Assembly: GCA_009844425.1 (NCBI GenBank)
Contig: VYBN01000024.1
Coordinates: forward strand, 1 to 61,160
Reading direction: 5' to 3'
Source of the DNA: Gammaproteobacteria bacterium
GTDB taxonomy: Bacteria > Pseudomonadota > Gammaproteobacteria > Steroidobacterales > Foliamicaceae
Length of the DNA stretch: 61,160 nucleotides
The notes under the pieces are model-generated. The model was not told the DNA's origin, made no database searches, and saw only the letters and a program-made list of their open reading frames with translations. The translations under genes and the position numbers were made by a program. Position 1 is the stretch's first letter, and each line of letters begins with the position of its first letter. Positions 15,963-29,006 of this stretch are shown in pieces.

Positions 15963-16745
15963 ATGCCGATTCTTGAGGGAAAGCGGGCGCTGATCGCCGG
16001 CATCGCGAGCAAGCGCTCGATCGCCTGGGGCATCGCCCGGAGTTTTCACCGCGAGGGCGCTGAAGTCGCGCTGAGCGCGTTGCCCGGACGCATGCTTGAG
16101 CGCGCCGAGTCCTTCGCGCCTGAAGTCGATGCGCCTTTCTGCCTCGGTATGGACGTCAGCAGCGACCAATCGATCGAGGAGGCCTTCGCGCAGTTGCGGG
16201 AATCCTGGTCCGGGCTCGATATCCTGGTCCACTCGATCGCCTTTGCGCCCGGCGACAACCTCAAGGGCGACTTTGCCGACAGCGTGTCGCGGGACGGCTT
16301 CCGTATCTCCCACGACGTTTCCGCCTACAGCTTCGCCGCGCTGGCGCGCGCCGCGACGCCATTGATGGCCGACGGCGGGACACTTTTGACGCTGTCGTAT
16401 TCGGGCTCTACCCGGGCCGTGAAGAACTACAACGTCATGGGACCCGCAAAGGCCAGCCTGGAGGCGGTAACGCGCGCCCTGGCCATGGACCTGGGCAAGA
16501 AGGGCATACGCGTCAACGCGCTTTCGCCGGGGCCGGTCAAGACGCTGTCGGCCGCCGGCATTCCGAACTTCCGCAAGATGCTGCACCGCTACGAAGCCGC
16601 AGCGCCGCTCAGGCGCAACGTGACGCTTGACGAAGTGGGCAACGCCGCCGTGTTCCTGTGCTCGGAGATGGCGTCCGGCATTACCGGCGTCGTGCTACAG
16701 GTCGACGCCGGCATGGGCGCCGTGGGACTCGCCTTCCCCGACTAA
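15963..16745 (+). CDS. fabI: enoyl-[acyl-carrier-protein] reductase (NADH)
   Basis: Short-chain dehydrogenase that carries out the last step of each fatty-acid elongation cycle. The 260 residues keep the FabI-specific fingerprint: LIAGIASKRSIAWGIA nucleotide loop, and catalytic Tyr146, Tyr156 and Lys163 (SYSGSTRAV, then YNVMGPAK) at exactly the E. coli numbering, followed by ALAMDLGKKGIRVNALSPGP. FabI is the target of triclosan-type inhibitors; nothing in the sequence tells sensitivity. The start ATG lacks a Shine-Dalgarno, and a TAGAAT hexamer ends 6 nt before it, so translation may be leaderless. A long-hairpin element lies on each side of the gene. Confidence 0.95.
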   Translation: MPILEGKRALIAGIASKRSIAWGIARSFHREGAEVALSALPGRMLERAESFAPEVDAPFCLGMDVSSDQSIEEAFAQLRESWSGLDILVHSIAFAPGDNLKGDFADSVSRDGFRISHDVSAYSFAALARAATPLMADGGTLLTLSYSGSTRAVKNYNVMGPAKASLEAVTRALAMDLGKKGIRVNALSPGPVKTLSAAGIPNFRKMLHRYEAAAPLRRNVTLDEVGNAAVFLCSEMASGITGVVLQVDAGMGAVGLAFPD

Positions 16746-16770
16746 CGCCCCACCGCGCACTTGCTAAAGC

Positions 16771-16863
16771 CATGCGCGTGCCTGCCCCTTCGCGGAGCAT
16801 AAAAGCAGGATAGCGATTCTGAGCCATGGATGGCGCCTCCGCGACGGGGCAGGCACGCGCATG
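16771..16863. repeat. long-hairpin element, copy 2
   Basis: Arms 16771-16797 and 16837-16863 pair over 27 bp with one mismatch; the 39-nt loop carries the type-2 core (AAAAGCAGGATAGCGATTCT, GAGCCATGGATGGCGC). It sits between the convergent ends of fabI and the nitroreductase gene and could stop transcription from both sides, though there is no T-run. Confidence 0.85.
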
Positions 16864-16895
16864 GCGAGGAAGCACACCCCCGACGGACGGAGCTT

Positions 16896-17456
16896 TCAGG
16901 CGAGTTCGGTGAGGATCTCGCCGACCGGGCGGCGCTTCTGCTCGGGAATGATCCGCGGATAGCCGATCGAGAAGAGGCCCACGACCATTTCGTCGTCCGG
17001 GCTCACACCCAGCAGTTCGTAGAACCGTTCGTCCCGCGTGACCGCCCCCGTGCTCCACTTGCAGGCGACGCCGTCCTCCCACAGGCACAGCATGAAATTC
17101 TGTATCGCGCAGCAGCAGGCGGCGTAGTCCTCGCGCTCGCGAAAAGCTTCCTCCGTTCGGCGGCAGGTCACAGCCATCCAGTGCGGCGCCGCCTCCATGA
17201 GCTGGCGCCTCTTCTTCGCCGCCCCGGCACCGCGCTTGGCAAGGGTCAGCTCGCCGGCGACCTCGACCATGGCGTCCACGGTAGCGGCGCCCAGCAGGAA
17301 GAACCGCCAGGGCTCGGTCAGATGATGGTTGGGGGCCCAGCGCGCCGCATCGATGGCCGCCAGCAGCAACTCGCGCGGCGGCGGCTCGGGCTTGAACAGG
17401 GCGACCGTGCGCCGCTCGCGCACCAGGCGCAGGCCCGGTTGCGGCGAGTCACTCAC
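16896..17456 (-). CDS. nitroreductase-family flavoprotein
   Basis: FMN-binding NAD(P)H-dependent oxidoreductase of 186 residues, similar to the YdjA-type small nitroreductases. Visible features are the phosphate-binding RERRTVALFK start, the ARWAPNHHLTEPWRFFLLG segment typical of the family, a central YAACCCAIQNFML helix and the C-terminal FSIGYPRIIPEQKRRPV. I start at GTG 17456, whose GTGA overlaps the stop of the upstream symporter by 4 nt, so translation is probably coupled; the frame is open upstream inside the symporter gene but without similarity. The substrate is unknown; quinones, nitroaromatics or similar acceptors are typical for the family. Confidence 0.85.
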   Translation of the reverse strand: MSDSPQPGLRLVRERRTVALFKPEPPPRELLLAAIDAARWAPNHHLTEPWRFFLLGAATVDAMVEVAGELTLAKRGAGAAKKRRQLMEAAPHWMAVTCRRTEEAFREREDYAACCCAIQNFMLCLWEDGVACKWSTGAVTRDERFYELLGVSPDDEMVVGLFSIGYPRIIPEQKRRPVGEILTELA

Positions 17457-18766
17457 TCTTCGTCGCGGCCGCGCTGCCGGCTCGCCTCGCCCAGCACGCC
17501 GCTCTCGCCCTCCAGCCGCGCGATCGTCACCGCGCCGCAACTGTCGCCGAATACGTTCACCGCGGTGCGCGACATATCGAGAATCCGGTCAAATACGAAC
17601 AGGACGCCGATCGCCTCCACCGGCAGGCCCACCGCCCCGAGGATCACCGCGATCGCGACGAATGAAGCCGCGGGAACGCCGGCCACGCCGATCGACGTGA
17701 GCAGCGCGGCGAAGACAATCGTGAATTGCACGCCGAAGCCTATTTCCAGACCGTAGGCCTGGGCGATGAACATCACGGCAACGCACTCATACAGCGCGGT
17801 GCCGTCCATGTTGACGGTTGCGCCCAGCGGCAGAACGAAACCCGTCGTGCGGCTGGAAACTTTCGCATTGTCCTCCACGCAGCGCATCGTGATCGGAAGC
17901 GTCGCGGAAGATGAGGCCGTCGAAAACGCGGTCAGCAGAGCCGGCGCCATCGCCCGATACTGGCGCAGCGGGTTCACGCGCGCCACGAACAGCAGTATCA
18001 GCGGCATCACCACGAGGAAATGAATCGCCAGGGCCGCCAGCACGGTGATCGAGAAGACCACCAGCGGCCTGGCCGCGCCCAGGCCGACATCCGCCACGAC
18101 CGAAGCGACGAGCCCGAAGACCCCAATCGGGGCAAACCGCATGACAAACCGGGTGACCCCCATCATCGCCTCGAAGCAGGCCTGCACGAAACTGGTGACC
18201 TGCTGGCGCCGTTCCTTCACAAGTTGGGAAATGAAGTAGCCGAACAGGATGCAGAAAACGATGACGCCCAGCATCTGGCCCTCGGCGGCGGCCCTGACGA
18301 TGTTCGGCGGAAACATCCGCAGAAACACTTCCGCAACGCCGCCCTCGGCGCCCGCCACCCGCGAGGCCACCAACTCCGAATTGGTCTCGAAATCCAAAAG
18401 CCCGCCCACGGCGACCCCGTTGAGAATGCCCGGCTTCACCAGGTTCACGACGGTCAGCCCCACCAGCACGGCAATCGTGGATGTGGCCAGGTAATAGAGA
18501 ACCGTCTTCCCGCCCAGCCGGCCCAGCGTGCCGGGGCCGCCCAGGCCGGCCACGCCGGAAATGATCGACGTGGCGATCAGCGGCACGATCAGCATTTTCA
18601 GCGCGTTGAGAAACAGCGTGCCGATGTAGTCGTAAATCGAGTCGTAGGTTACGCCGGCGATCAATTCGGCGGTGTCGCCGCTGATCAGCCCGGCGATCAC
18701 GCCGAGCAAAATCCCGGCGAAAATCTGCGCGTACAGGGGCCAGCGCAACGGATTCCACTGGCTCAC
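17453..18766 (-). CDS. dicarboxylate/amino-acid:cation symporter (DAACS family)
   Basis: Inner-membrane secondary transporter of 437 residues related to GltP and DctA, importing glutamate/aspartate or C4-dicarboxylates with protons or sodium. Family marks include the start [38 protein letters not shown], the re-entrant serine-rich [17 protein letters not shown], and the substrate-binding [13 protein letters not shown] with [19 protein letters not shown]. Start is GTG 18766, overlapping the ppiD stop by 4 nt (GTGA), and the nitroreductase overlaps its own end, so ppiD, symporter and nitroreductase appear as one transcript. The aspartate/arginine pattern in the last helix does not let me choose between substrates. 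Confidence 0.92.
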   Translation of the reverse strand: MSQWNPLRWPLYAQIFAGILLGVIAGLISGDTAELIAGVTYDSIYDYIGTLFLNALKMLIVPLIATSIISGVAGLGGPGTLGRLGGKTVLYYLATSTIAVLVGLTVVNLVKPGILNGVAVGGLLDFETNSELVASRVAGAEGGVAEVFLRMFPPNIVRAAAEGQMLGVIVFCILFGYFISQLVKERRQQVTSFVQACFEAMMGVTRFVMRFAPIGVFGLVASVVADVGLGAARPLVVFSITVLAALAIHFLVVMPLILLFVARVNPLRQYRAMAPALLTAFSTASSSATLPITMRCVEDNAKVSSRTTGFVLPLGATVNMDGTALYECVAVMFIAQAYGLEIGFGVQFTIVFAALLTSIGVAGVPAASFVAIAVILGAVGLPVEAIGVLFVFDRILDMSRTAVNVFGDSCGAVTIARLEGESGVLGEASRQRGRDEE

Positions 18767-20661
18767 GGCGTGTCCTCCAGCGTTTCGGGCGCAATCCAGA
18801 CGCTGGCCCTGTCGCGCACGCTGGCGCGATAGGCGTCGAATTGCATTAACCCCTCGCGGTCTTCCAGGTCGGCCTTGACTTCGTCGCGCTGATCCCGGGC
18901 AATCGTTTCCGGACGCCCCGGAAACACCTCGGAAACCTCAAACAGCGCGTAACGTCCGTCCAGCAGCCTGAGTCCCTCGGCGGAATGTCCGGGCGCGGCG
19001 GCGAAAATGGCATTCAGCAGTTCCGAGGGGAAGCCGGCGGAATCCCTGCGCATTTCCTCCTCGTCGAAATACTCCACGCCCTCCGCTTCGGCCAGTTCGG
19101 GCAGGCCGTCGCCGGCCTGGCGCCGTTCAAGCAACTCCGCTCCCCGGGCCGCGGCGGCCTCCGCGGCCGCGTCGCTGACCAGTATCTCCCGAATGCGATC
19201 CGCCACTTCCTCCAGCGGCTGCTGCTCCGAAGGCTGATGACGGGCGGCGCGCAGGACGATCGCGCGCTCGGGTCCCAGCTGGAGTATCCGCGAGTTCTCG
19301 CCGCGGTCCAGCACGGTCTCCCCGTAGGCGGCGTCGATCACGCGCCGGTTGCCGGCAAACTCTCCCGCGCCCTCGCGGGTAAAGTTCCCGATGGTCTTCA
19401 GCGGCAGCTCAAGTTCCTCGGCTATCCAGGCCAGGCCGTCATCGCTCTCCAGCGCCATGTCGGCCAGCCGGTCGGCCAGGTCGTAAAAGCGCGTTCGGCC
19501 CCGGCGTTCCTGAAGGTCCGCCAGCACGTCCTCCCTGGCATCTTCGAACGGCGCAATGTCCCCTCCGCGCAAGCCGTCCAGGCGAATGATGTGATAGCCG
19601 AACTGCGTTTGCACCGGCGCTGTGTATCGGCCGACTTCCTCCAGGCCGAACAGCGCTTCCTCGAACTCCGGAACGAAAACGCCGCGTTCGTTCCATCCCA
19701 GGTCCCCGCCCAGCGAGGCGGAACCCGGATCCTCGGAATATTCCCCTGCCAGGGCGGCAAAGTCTTCCCCGGCCTCAAGCCGGGCAACAAGCTCGTTGGC
19801 GCGGGCCAGCACTTCGTCGTCGCCTTCCGGGCTGGCCGCCAGCAGGATGTGACTGGACTGGCGCTGCAGCGGGCTGATGAACTGGTCGCGATTCTGCTCG
19901 TACCATTCCAGGGCGTCCTGCTCGGTGATCTCCTGCTGTCCCGGCAGGCTCGCGGCATCGATTTCGATGTATTCCAGGTCCAGGTATTCGCGCGTCCATA
20001 AGCCGGATGCGTTCTGCCCGTAATACTCGCTTACCTGTTCGTCGGTCACGGCCACACCGGCGCGGAAAGCCTCCGGAGAAACGAACAGGCCGCGAACCGC
20101 CCGGCTCTCCTGCACCAGTTCAATGTAGAAACGAAAGTCCACCGGCGTAAAGAAGGCGCTCTCGGCGATGCCCCGGTAGAACTGCTGCTGCGTCATCAGC
20201 CCGCGCTGCTGATATTCGAACCATGACGGCGACTCGCCAATGTTGGCCAGGGCGCTGCGGTACAAATCAACCGAGAAGGCCCCGCCGTCCAGAAACGCGG
20301 GAATACTCTGAATCACGCTCGCCAGCCGCGCGTCGCTGGTCGTAAAACCGCGCTCTACGGCATGCGCCTGCATCATGCGCATGTCGATCATGTCGTCGAG
20401 CACGAGCGCGCGAAGCTCCTGCTCGAACTCCTCGGGGAGCGCTTCGCCGAACTGTTCGCGGAGCCTGATCTGCTCCTCATCCAGCGTGCGCAGGAACTCG
20501 GCCTGCCCGATTTCCACGCCGTCCACGCTGGCTACGGCCGTGCTGGACATGCCCACATTGCCCCGCATGGTGCCGAAAGTCAGCACCAGCGCAAGCCCGA
20601 TTACGCCGAAGATGATGCCGGCAACCCAGCCGCTGAGACGGTCACGGATTAGCTGAAGCAT
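18763..20661 (-). CDS. ppiD: periplasmic folding chaperone / peptidyl-prolyl isomerase PpiD
   Basis: Membrane-anchored periplasmic chaperone of 632 residues that meets proteins leaving the Sec translocon. One N-terminal membrane helix ([20 protein letters not shown], ~14-33) is followed by a SurA-like helical domain (~40-190), a parvulin domain (~260-360: [39 protein letters not shown]) and a second degenerate one. The parvulin residues look intact, whereas many PpiD proteins are catalytically inactive; activity is uncertain. It is the last protein gene of the conserved minus-strand order tig-clpP-clpX-lon-hupB-tRNAs-ppiD, and its stop overlaps the next gene. Confidence 0.93.
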   Translation of the reverse strand: MLQLIRDRLSGWVAGIIFGVIGLALVLTFGTMRGNVGMSSTAVASVDGVEIGQAEFLRTLDEEQIRLREQFGEALPEEFEQELRALVLDDMIDMRMMQAHAVERGFTTSDARLASVIQSIPAFLDGGAFSVDLYRSALANIGESPSWFEYQQRGLMTQQQFYRGIAESAFFTPVDFRFYIELVQESRAVRGLFVSPEAFRAGVAVTDEQVSEYYGQNASGLWTREYLDLEYIEIDAASLPGQQEITEQDALEWYEQNRDQFISPLQRQSSHILLAASPEGDDEVLARANELVARLEAGEDFAALAGEYSEDPGSASLGGDLGWNERGVFVPEFEEALFGLEEVGRYTAPVQTQFGYHIIRLDGLRGGDIAPFEDAREDVLADLQERRGRTRFYDLADRLADMALESDDGLAWIAEELELPLKTIGNFTREGAGEFAGNRRVIDAAYGETVLDRGENSRILQLGPERAIVLRAARHQPSEQQPLEEVADRIREILVSDAAAEAAAARGAELLERRQAGDGLPELAEAEGVEYFDEEEMRRDSAGFPSELLNAIFAAAPGHSAEGLRLLDGRYALFEVSEVFPGRPETIARDQRDEVKADLEDREGLMQFDAYRASVRDRASVWIAPETLEDTP

Positions 20662-20695
20662 AAGAGCGTGCTACGCTCCCGAACAGGGAGAGTAG

Positions 20696-20772
20696 TGGCG
20701 GAGTGGACGGGACTCGAACCCGCGACCACCGGATTGACAGCCCGGTATTCTAACCATCTGAACTACCACTCC
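20696..20772 (-). tRNA. tRNA-Asp (GTC)
   Basis: A 77-nt cloverleaf with encoded CCA. The acceptor starts GGAGTGG, the anticodon loop is CTGTCAA-type with GTC, and the T arm is CGCGGGTTCGAGTCCCG. It is the ordinary tRNA-Asp with which the tRNA-like repeats in this window can be compared. Confidence 0.96.
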
Positions 20773-20776
20773 GCTA

Positions 20777-20849
20777 TGGGTGCTGAGGGGCTTGAACCCC
20801 CGACCTTCGCCGTGTAAGAGCGACGCTCTCCCAACTGAGCTAAGCACCC
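20777..20849 (-). tRNA. tRNA-Val (TAC)
   Basis: A 73-nt cloverleaf starting GGGTGCTTAGCTCAG, anticodon TAC in CTCTTACACGG, T arm GGGGGTTCAAGCCCC. CCA is not encoded. It lies 4 nt upstream of tRNA-Asp, so the two are processed from one transcript. Confidence 0.96.
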
Positions 20850-20891
20850 GCCGGCGCCATGACCCTCGCGGAACTCGCCGCAACAGCTGAA

Positions 20892-20906
20892 CGGGGGCAA
20901 GCCCCG
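20892..20906 (-). terminator. short GC hairpin downstream of hupB
   Basis: CGGGG/CCCCG with a five-base loop lies just after the hupB stop. The T-run is weak (GTTC), so this is only a possible terminator or processing site ahead of tRNA-Val. Confidence 0.25.
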
Positions 20907-20920
20907 CAAGCTGGAGGTGG

Positions 20921-21193
20921 TTAGTTTACGGCATCCCTCAGGGCACGGCCTGCCTTGAATCCGGGAACCGAGGTCGCGGCGATTTGTATCGTCTCTCCGG
21001 TGCGGGGATTGCGTCCTTGCCGTGCGGCGCGATGCTTGACGCTGAAGGTCCCGAAACCGACCAGAGATACCGAGTCTCCCTGTCCCAACGCACCGCTAAT
21101 GGCCCCTAAGACCGCATCCACGGCACGCGCCGCATCCGCTTTCGCAAGATCCGCAGCCGACGCCACGGCATCCGTAAGTTCCCGTTTGTTCAT
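20921..21193 (-). CDS. hupB: DNA-binding protein HU (beta type)
   Basis: Nucleoid protein of 90 residues that bends DNA as a dimer. The start [21 protein letters not shown], the [18 protein letters not shown] arm with the DNA-intercalating proline region ([12 protein letters not shown]) and the end [14 protein letters not shown] are standard. The frame is open 20 codons upstream of the ATG, without similarity. Placement directly before lon and after ppiD/tRNA matches gammaproteobacterial hupB. Confidence 0.95.
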   Translation of the reverse strand: MNKRELTDAVASAADLAKADAARAVDAVLGAISGALGQGDSVSLVGFGTFSVKHRAARQGRNPRTGETIQIAATSVPGFKAGRALRDAVN

Positions 21194-21328
21194 GCAATTC
21201 TCCGTAGTATTTTGCCCGGATCTACCGGTTCGATAGGCACTGGCGGTGTCCAAAGGACAATGAAATCCACCCCTAAAACTGGTATAGCGGCACCCAAAAC
21301 CAGTGATGCCGCCATATCATCCCAAAAG

Positions 21329-21345
21329 CCGGGAAAAAATCCCGG
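21329..21345 (-). terminator. possible terminator downstream of lon
   Basis: CCGGGA/TCCCGG hairpin with a five-base loop, followed on the minus strand by CTTTTGGG. It lies 114 nt after the lon stop and could end the lon message; the T-run is short. Confidence 0.3.
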
Positions 21346-21458
21346 ATGGCTGCGAATTATGTACTAATCCCCAAGCCGCCGCAATATTACATACTCTCCA
21401 CGGCAAACGCACGCCGCGCCTGCAAAAAACAGGTCTGAGGGGCCCCGGGGAAGGAGGC

Positions 21459-23897
<2,439 letters not shown>

Positions 23898-24011
23898 GGT
23901 GTTACCTCGATATGGGGCTGGCCGGCGTCAATCCCAACCCCGAACGCGTAGCCGGCGATGCGGCCGGTTTCCTGCCCCGCAACGGATTTCGCCATGCCGC
24001 GAGGGAGAAGA

Positions 24012-25331
<1,320 letters not shown>

Positions 25332-25380
25332 AGCTTTTGTGCGATGCAGTCACGCCTGAGCGCACGCTGGCATTGTAACC

Positions 25381-25547
25381 GCTAGCAGCCCGCGGCAAGG
25401 CTCCGCGTCGCGCCGAGACCGGCGAGACACCCGCCTGGCAAGGCGCGAGGAGCGCGCATAGCGAGCCTATGCAAGCGACGAGCAACGCAGTCCAGGCGGG
25501 ATGGATCGCCGGTCGAACGCAGCGGGGCCTTGCCGCGGGCTGCTAGC
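25381..25547. repeat. 167-nt compound palindrome between clpP and clpX
   Basis: The outer arms (25381-25401 and 25527-25547) pair perfectly over 21 bp; inside are further stacked stems GACCGGCGA/TCGCCGGTC and CCCGCCTGG/CCAGGCGGG and a tip hairpin GCATAG/CTATGC. The clpP stop codon lies within the right arm. Its sequence is unrelated to the other long-hairpin family. Confidence 0.8.
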
Positions 25548-26172
25548 CGCTGTCCTCTTCCGGCGCGGCCACCTCGTCGCGGCTGGCCAGAACGCGGTCG
25601 ATGAGCCCGTAGGAGCACGCTTCCTCGCCGCTCATGAAATGGTCCCGGTCGGTGTCGCGGGCAATGCGCTTCAAGGGCTGGCCGGTATGTTCGGCCAGGA
25701 TCCGGTTCAGCCGCTCCCGGGTCTTGAGCATCTCCTTGGCGTGAATGTCCACGTCGGATGCCTGACCCTGAAAGCTGCCCATGGGTTGATGGATCATGAC
25801 GCGCGAATGCGGCAGGCAGTAGCGCTTGCCCTTGGCGCCGCCCGCGAGCAGCAGTGCACCCATGCTGGCGGCCTGCCCGAGACAGAGCGTGCTCACGTCG
25901 GGCTTGATGAACTGCATCGTGTCGTAGATGGACAGCCCGGAACTCACCAGGCCGCCCGGCGAATTGATGTAGAGGCTGATGTCCTTTCCGGGGTTCTCGG
26001 ACTCCAGGAAAATCAGTTGGGCCACGATCAGGTTGGCCATGTGGTCGTCCACGGCGCCCACTACGAACACCAGCCGCTCCTTGAGCAGGCGGGAATAGAT
26101 GTCATAGGCGCGCTCGCCGCGGGCGGTCTGCTCCACGACCATGGGCACGAGATTCAGTGCTTTTTCATTCAT
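25543..26172 (-). CDS. clpP: ATP-dependent Clp protease proteolytic subunit ClpP
   Basis: Serine peptidase of 209 residues forming the tetradecameric barrel used with ClpX. Catalytic Ser103 ([11 protein letters not shown]) and His128 (SRVMIHQP) are present, with the aspartate in the DRDHFMS segment. The start [20 protein letters not shown] is the normal ClpP N-terminus; the open frame extends 32 codons upstream into tig without similarity. Its ATGA overlaps the tig stop by 4 nt, showing coupled translation. The TAG stop is buried in the arm of a large palindrome. Confidence 0.96.
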   Translation of the reverse strand: MNEKALNLVPMVVEQTARGERAYDIYSRLLKERLVFVVGAVDDHMANLIVAQLIFLESENPGKDISLYINSPGGLVSSGLSIYDTMQFIKPDVSTLCLGQAASMGALLLAGGAKGKRYCLPHSRVMIHQPMGSFQGQASDVDIHAKEMLKTRERLNRILAEHTGQPLKRIARDTDRDHFMSGEEACSYGLIDRVLASRDEVAAPEEDSG

Positions 26173-27536
26173 TGGGCAGTTCCTCCGGAAAGGACGGGGG
26201 GCATGGGTTCCATGAACTCGTCGAAGGCCATCGGGCGCGGCGTGACGGCGGCGTTCTCGTACAGCCATTCGAGCACCTGTTCCTCGCGCATCCGCGCGCG
26301 CAGGTTGCCGACCAGCTCGCGGTTGCCCGCCAGCTCCGCGAACGCCGCCTCCGGATCGGGCGCTCCGGCGGCAAGCACCTGCAATTGCTCGCGCAGCTTC
26401 TGATCGTCGGCCGCGATTTCCTCGCGCGCCGCGAGCTCGTTGATGAGCAGTTGCAGACGCACGCGCTGCTCCGCCGCGGCCCGCATCCCGGGCAGTTCCT
26501 CCGGCAACTCGGGCGGCTCAGGGGTATCTTCGTCGCCGTCCGGATCCGGAGGAGGAGGCGGCGGACGCATGGCCGCCCGCGCCTGTTCGACTTCCTGGTC
26601 CACCAGCGTCCTGGGCGTCAGGCCGGGATTCGCGCTCAGCAACTGGTCGAACAGGGCCTGGCGCTTGTGTTCCTCGCAAACGGACCGCAATTCGCGTTCC
26701 AGCGTCGCGCGCACGTTCGAGCGCAATTCTTCGATGGAGCCGCTCTCGACCCCCAGTTTCCCGATGAACTCTTCGTCGAGGTCCGGCAGCGCGGGCTCCG
26801 ACACGCTCACGACTTCGACTTCGTAGAGCACGCGCTTACCGCGCAGCGCTTCGTCGGGGTAGTCGGCCGGCATCTTCAGGCGGAACTTCTTCTTTCTGGC
26901 AGCGGACAATCCCACCAGGCGCTCTTCAAGCTGCGGCATCAGGCGGGTCTCGCCCAGCATCAGAGGCGCCTCCTTGATCTCTCCGGCGTCCACGGTCTGG
27001 CGCCGCCGCGAAACGCGTAGATTCGCCACCATGCGGTCGCCTTCGCGCGCCGGCCGGTCGACGTCCTCCCACTGCGCGTCGCGCCGCCGCAGGCGCTCTA
27101 TCGTTCGGTCCACGTCCCGCTCGCTGATTTCCACCTGGGGCTGCTCATAGGCGAGTTCGTCGAGGCGGTTGAACTCGATGTCCGGGAGCACGTCGAACGT
27201 GGCTTCGTATTCGAGGTCGGCGCCTTCGCGCGCCTGGCTGGTCTTGACCTCACCACCTCCCACCACCCGGAGTTTCCGGTTCTGCGCGCCCTCGCGGAAA
27301 CTCCGCTCGATGGTCTCGCGGGTCAGTTCGTTCCAGACGTCCTGGCCGTAGCGCTGCCGGATCAGCTTGATCGGCGCCTTGCCGGGCCGAAATCCGCGTA
27401 TCCGCGTGCGCCGCCGCAGCGCGCCCAGGCGCGCCAGGAATTCCTGCTGCAGGACGGTGGCGGGGACCTGCACGTGCATGACGCGGCGAAGTCCCTCGCC
27501 GTCTTCGACCTTGTAGCTTGCGCTGTCGAGATTCAT
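26169..27536 (-). CDS. tig: trigger factor
   Basis: Ribosome-associated chaperone of 455 residues that meets nascent chains. The ribosome-docking signature [11 protein letters not shown] is at residues ~44-54, followed by a linker, the FKBP-like isomerase region (~165-240: [15 protein letters not shown]) and the helical C-terminal arms. A proline-rich acidic insertion ([19 protein letters not shown], ~340) in the C-terminal domain is unusual. Translation is coupled to clpP by a 4-nt overlap. tRNA-Leu lies just upstream on the same strand. Confidence 0.95.
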   Translation of the reverse strand: MNLDSASYKVEDGEGLRRVMHVQVPATVLQQEFLARLGALRRRTRIRGFRPGKAPIKLIRQRYGQDVWNELTRETIERSFREGAQNRKLRVVGGGEVKTSQAREGADLEYEATFDVLPDIEFNRLDELAYEQPQVEISERDVDRTIERLRRRDAQWEDVDRPAREGDRMVANLRVSRRRQTVDAGEIKEAPLMLGETRLMPQLEERLVGLSAARKKKFRLKMPADYPDEALRGKRVLYEVEVVSVSEPALPDLDEEFIGKLGVESGSIEELRSNVRATLERELRSVCEEHKRQALFDQLLSANPGLTPRTLVDQEVEQARAAMRPPPPPPDPDGDEDTPEPPELPEELPGMRAAAEQRVRLQLLINELAAREEIAADDQKLREQLQVLAAGAPDPEAAFAELAGNRELVGNLRARMREEQVLEWLYENAAVTPRPMAFDEFMEPMPPVLSGGTAQ

Positions 27537-27576
27537 ATGGCCGGATGGTTCGATCGCCGTTTCAGGGGAGGGGTAC

Positions 27577-27663
27577 TGGTGCGAAAGGAGAGATTCGAAC
27601 TCTCAAGGGGATAACCCCACAGGAACCTAAATCCTGCGCGTCTACCAATTCCGCCACTTCCGC
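27577..27663 (-). tRNA. tRNA-Leu (TAG)
   Basis: An 87-nt class II tRNA with encoded CCA: acceptor start GCGGAAGTGGCGGAA, anticodon TAG in ATTTAGGT, long variable arm (TGGGGTTATCCCC region) and T arm GAGAGTTCGAATCTCTC. Its position 41 nt before tig is conserved in many gammaproteobacteria. Confidence 0.96.
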
Positions 27664-27717
27664 TCCCCCTAATTATAGATTTGCCGGCGCGCTTCGATCC
27701 CGCAAATCCTCGGTTCC

Positions 27718-27780
27718 TGTTGCCCACCTGTTCCGGGACACGCCTGCAAGCACATCCCTGTGGGCTCGGCGTCGGCGGTA
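27718..27780. repeat. half copy of the long-hairpin repeat (type 3 core)
   Basis: It matches the complement of the right arm and core of the element at 44103 (CACCTGTTCCGGGACACGCC, GCACATCCCTGTGGGCTCGG) but has no partner arm and ends where the next full element begins at 27783. Confidence 0.6.
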
Positions 27781-27782
27781 CC

Positions 27783-27890
27783 GCCTTGTTCATTGCCCCC
27801 TCCCCACCGGGGACGCGTGAAGTCATCCTGACGCTCGGCGGGGGCGTCCTGCCCCCGACGCCCCTGTGGGGAGGGGGCAATGAACAAGGC
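27783..27890. repeat. long-hairpin element, copy 3
   Basis: Arms 27783-27807 and 27866-27890 pair perfectly over 25 bp. The 58-nt loop holds a GC-rich version of the shared core (GGGACGCGTGAAGTCATCC). It is one of two elements side by side between tRNA-Leu and the end of purC. Confidence 0.82.
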
Positions 27891-27926
27891 TTGCTTGCCG
27901 CCAGCCCTTGTACCGCGCCGGCTTAA

Positions 27927-28026
27927 GCCCTTCGTTCGTTCCCCTCCTCGCAGGCGCGTTGGAGCAGGGACAGCGAGAATCGAGCCAGGATGGCGTCGCC
28001 AGCGAGGAGGGGAACGAACGAAGGGC
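27927..28026. repeat. long-hairpin element, copy 4
   Basis: Arms 27927-27951 and 28002-28026 pair perfectly over 25 bp around a type-2 core (GTTGGAGCAGGGACAGCGAG, AATCGAGCCAGGATGGCG). The left arm is identical to that of the copy at 54079, more than 26 kb away. It ends 27 nt beyond the purC stop. Confidence 0.85.
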
Positions 28027-28052
28027 GAGGAAGCACGAACAGGAACCGAGGG

Positions 28053-28937
28053 TCAGGAGGTGAGGAGTTCGAGGGCGGTCTGGTATTTCTCGGCGGTGCG
28101 GGCGATTACGCTTTCCGGCAGGCGGGGCGCGGGCGGCTCATGGTCCCAGTCCACCGAGTTCAGGTAATCGCGCACGAACTGCTTGTCGTAGCTCGGCGGG
28201 GATACGCCCACCCGGTACTCGGAGGCCGGCCAGAAGCGCGAGGAGTCAGGCGTCAGCACTTCGTCGATCAGCACCAGCTCCCCGGCCGCGTTGATCCCGA
28301 ACTCGAACTTTGTGTCGGCCACGATGATGCCGCGCGCGGCGGCATGCTCGGTTCCGAACCGGAACAGGGCCAGCGCGATGTCCCTCACCTGCTCGGCCAG
28401 CGCGTCGCCTATCAGGGCCGCGGTCTGCGCCATTCCGATGTTCTCGTCGTGCTCGCCCGCTTCGGCCTTGGTGGCCGGAGTGAATATGGCCTCCGGCAGA
28501 CGCTCGCCCAGGCGAAGGCCCTCCGGCAGGCGGATGCCGCACACTTCGCCGGTGGCCTGGTAGTCCTTCCAGCCCGAGCCGATCAAATGGCCGCGGACTA
28601 CGGCCTCAACGGGCAGCGCCCGCACCCTTTCCATCAACGCCGAGCGCGACTCGAGCTCCTCAAGCGCGTCCGGTTCGAGGCCGTCAATCACGTCGCCCAG
28701 CGGCGTGTGCAGCAGCGCATTCGGCACGATTTGGCCGGTATTGGCAAACCAGAAACGCGATAGCGCGGTCAGCACGCGGCCCTTGCCGGGAATGGGATCG
28801 GGCAGCACCACGTCGAAAGCGGAAATACGGTCGCTGGTCACCAGCAGCAGGCGGTCGTCGCCCACCGCAAAGAGGTCGCGAACCTTGCCGCTGCCGATGG
28901 ACTGCAAACCCGGAATTTCGGTATACGATACGGTCAC
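28053..28937 (-). CDS. purC: phosphoribosylaminoimidazole-succinocarboxamide synthase
   Basis: Purine biosynthesis ligase joining CAIR and aspartate with ATP, 294 residues from GTG 28937. The fungal/proteobacterial-type SAICAR synthetase signature is clear: GSGKVRDLFAVGDDRLLLVTSDRIS (split here by position 14-40), then RGHLIGSGWKDY, and the aspartate/ATP region IIVADTKFEFG with LIDEVLTPDSSRFW. I chose the GTG because a GGGGAG ribosome site stands 8 nt ahead; the frame is open 20 codons more. It is divergent from djlA across 69 nt. Confidence 0.94.
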   Translation of the reverse strand: MTVSYTEIPGLQSIGSGKVRDLFAVGDDRLLLVTSDRISAFDVVLPDPIPGKGRVLTALSRFWFANTGQIVPNALLHTPLGDVIDGLEPDALEELESRSALMERVRALPVEAVVRGHLIGSGWKDYQATGEVCGIRLPEGLRLGERLPEAIFTPATKAEAGEHDENIGMAQTAALIGDALAEQVRDIALALFRFGTEHAAARGIIVADTKFEFGINAAGELVLIDEVLTPDSSRFWPASEYRVGVSPPSYDKQFVRDYLNSVDWDHEPPAPRLPESVIARTAEKYQTALELLTS

Positions 28938-29006
28938 TGCCTGCTCCCCAGTGTTGTGTCGGGCGTATTCTAGTGTGCTGAGCGCGACACTGCCCACGCC
29001 AAGCTA

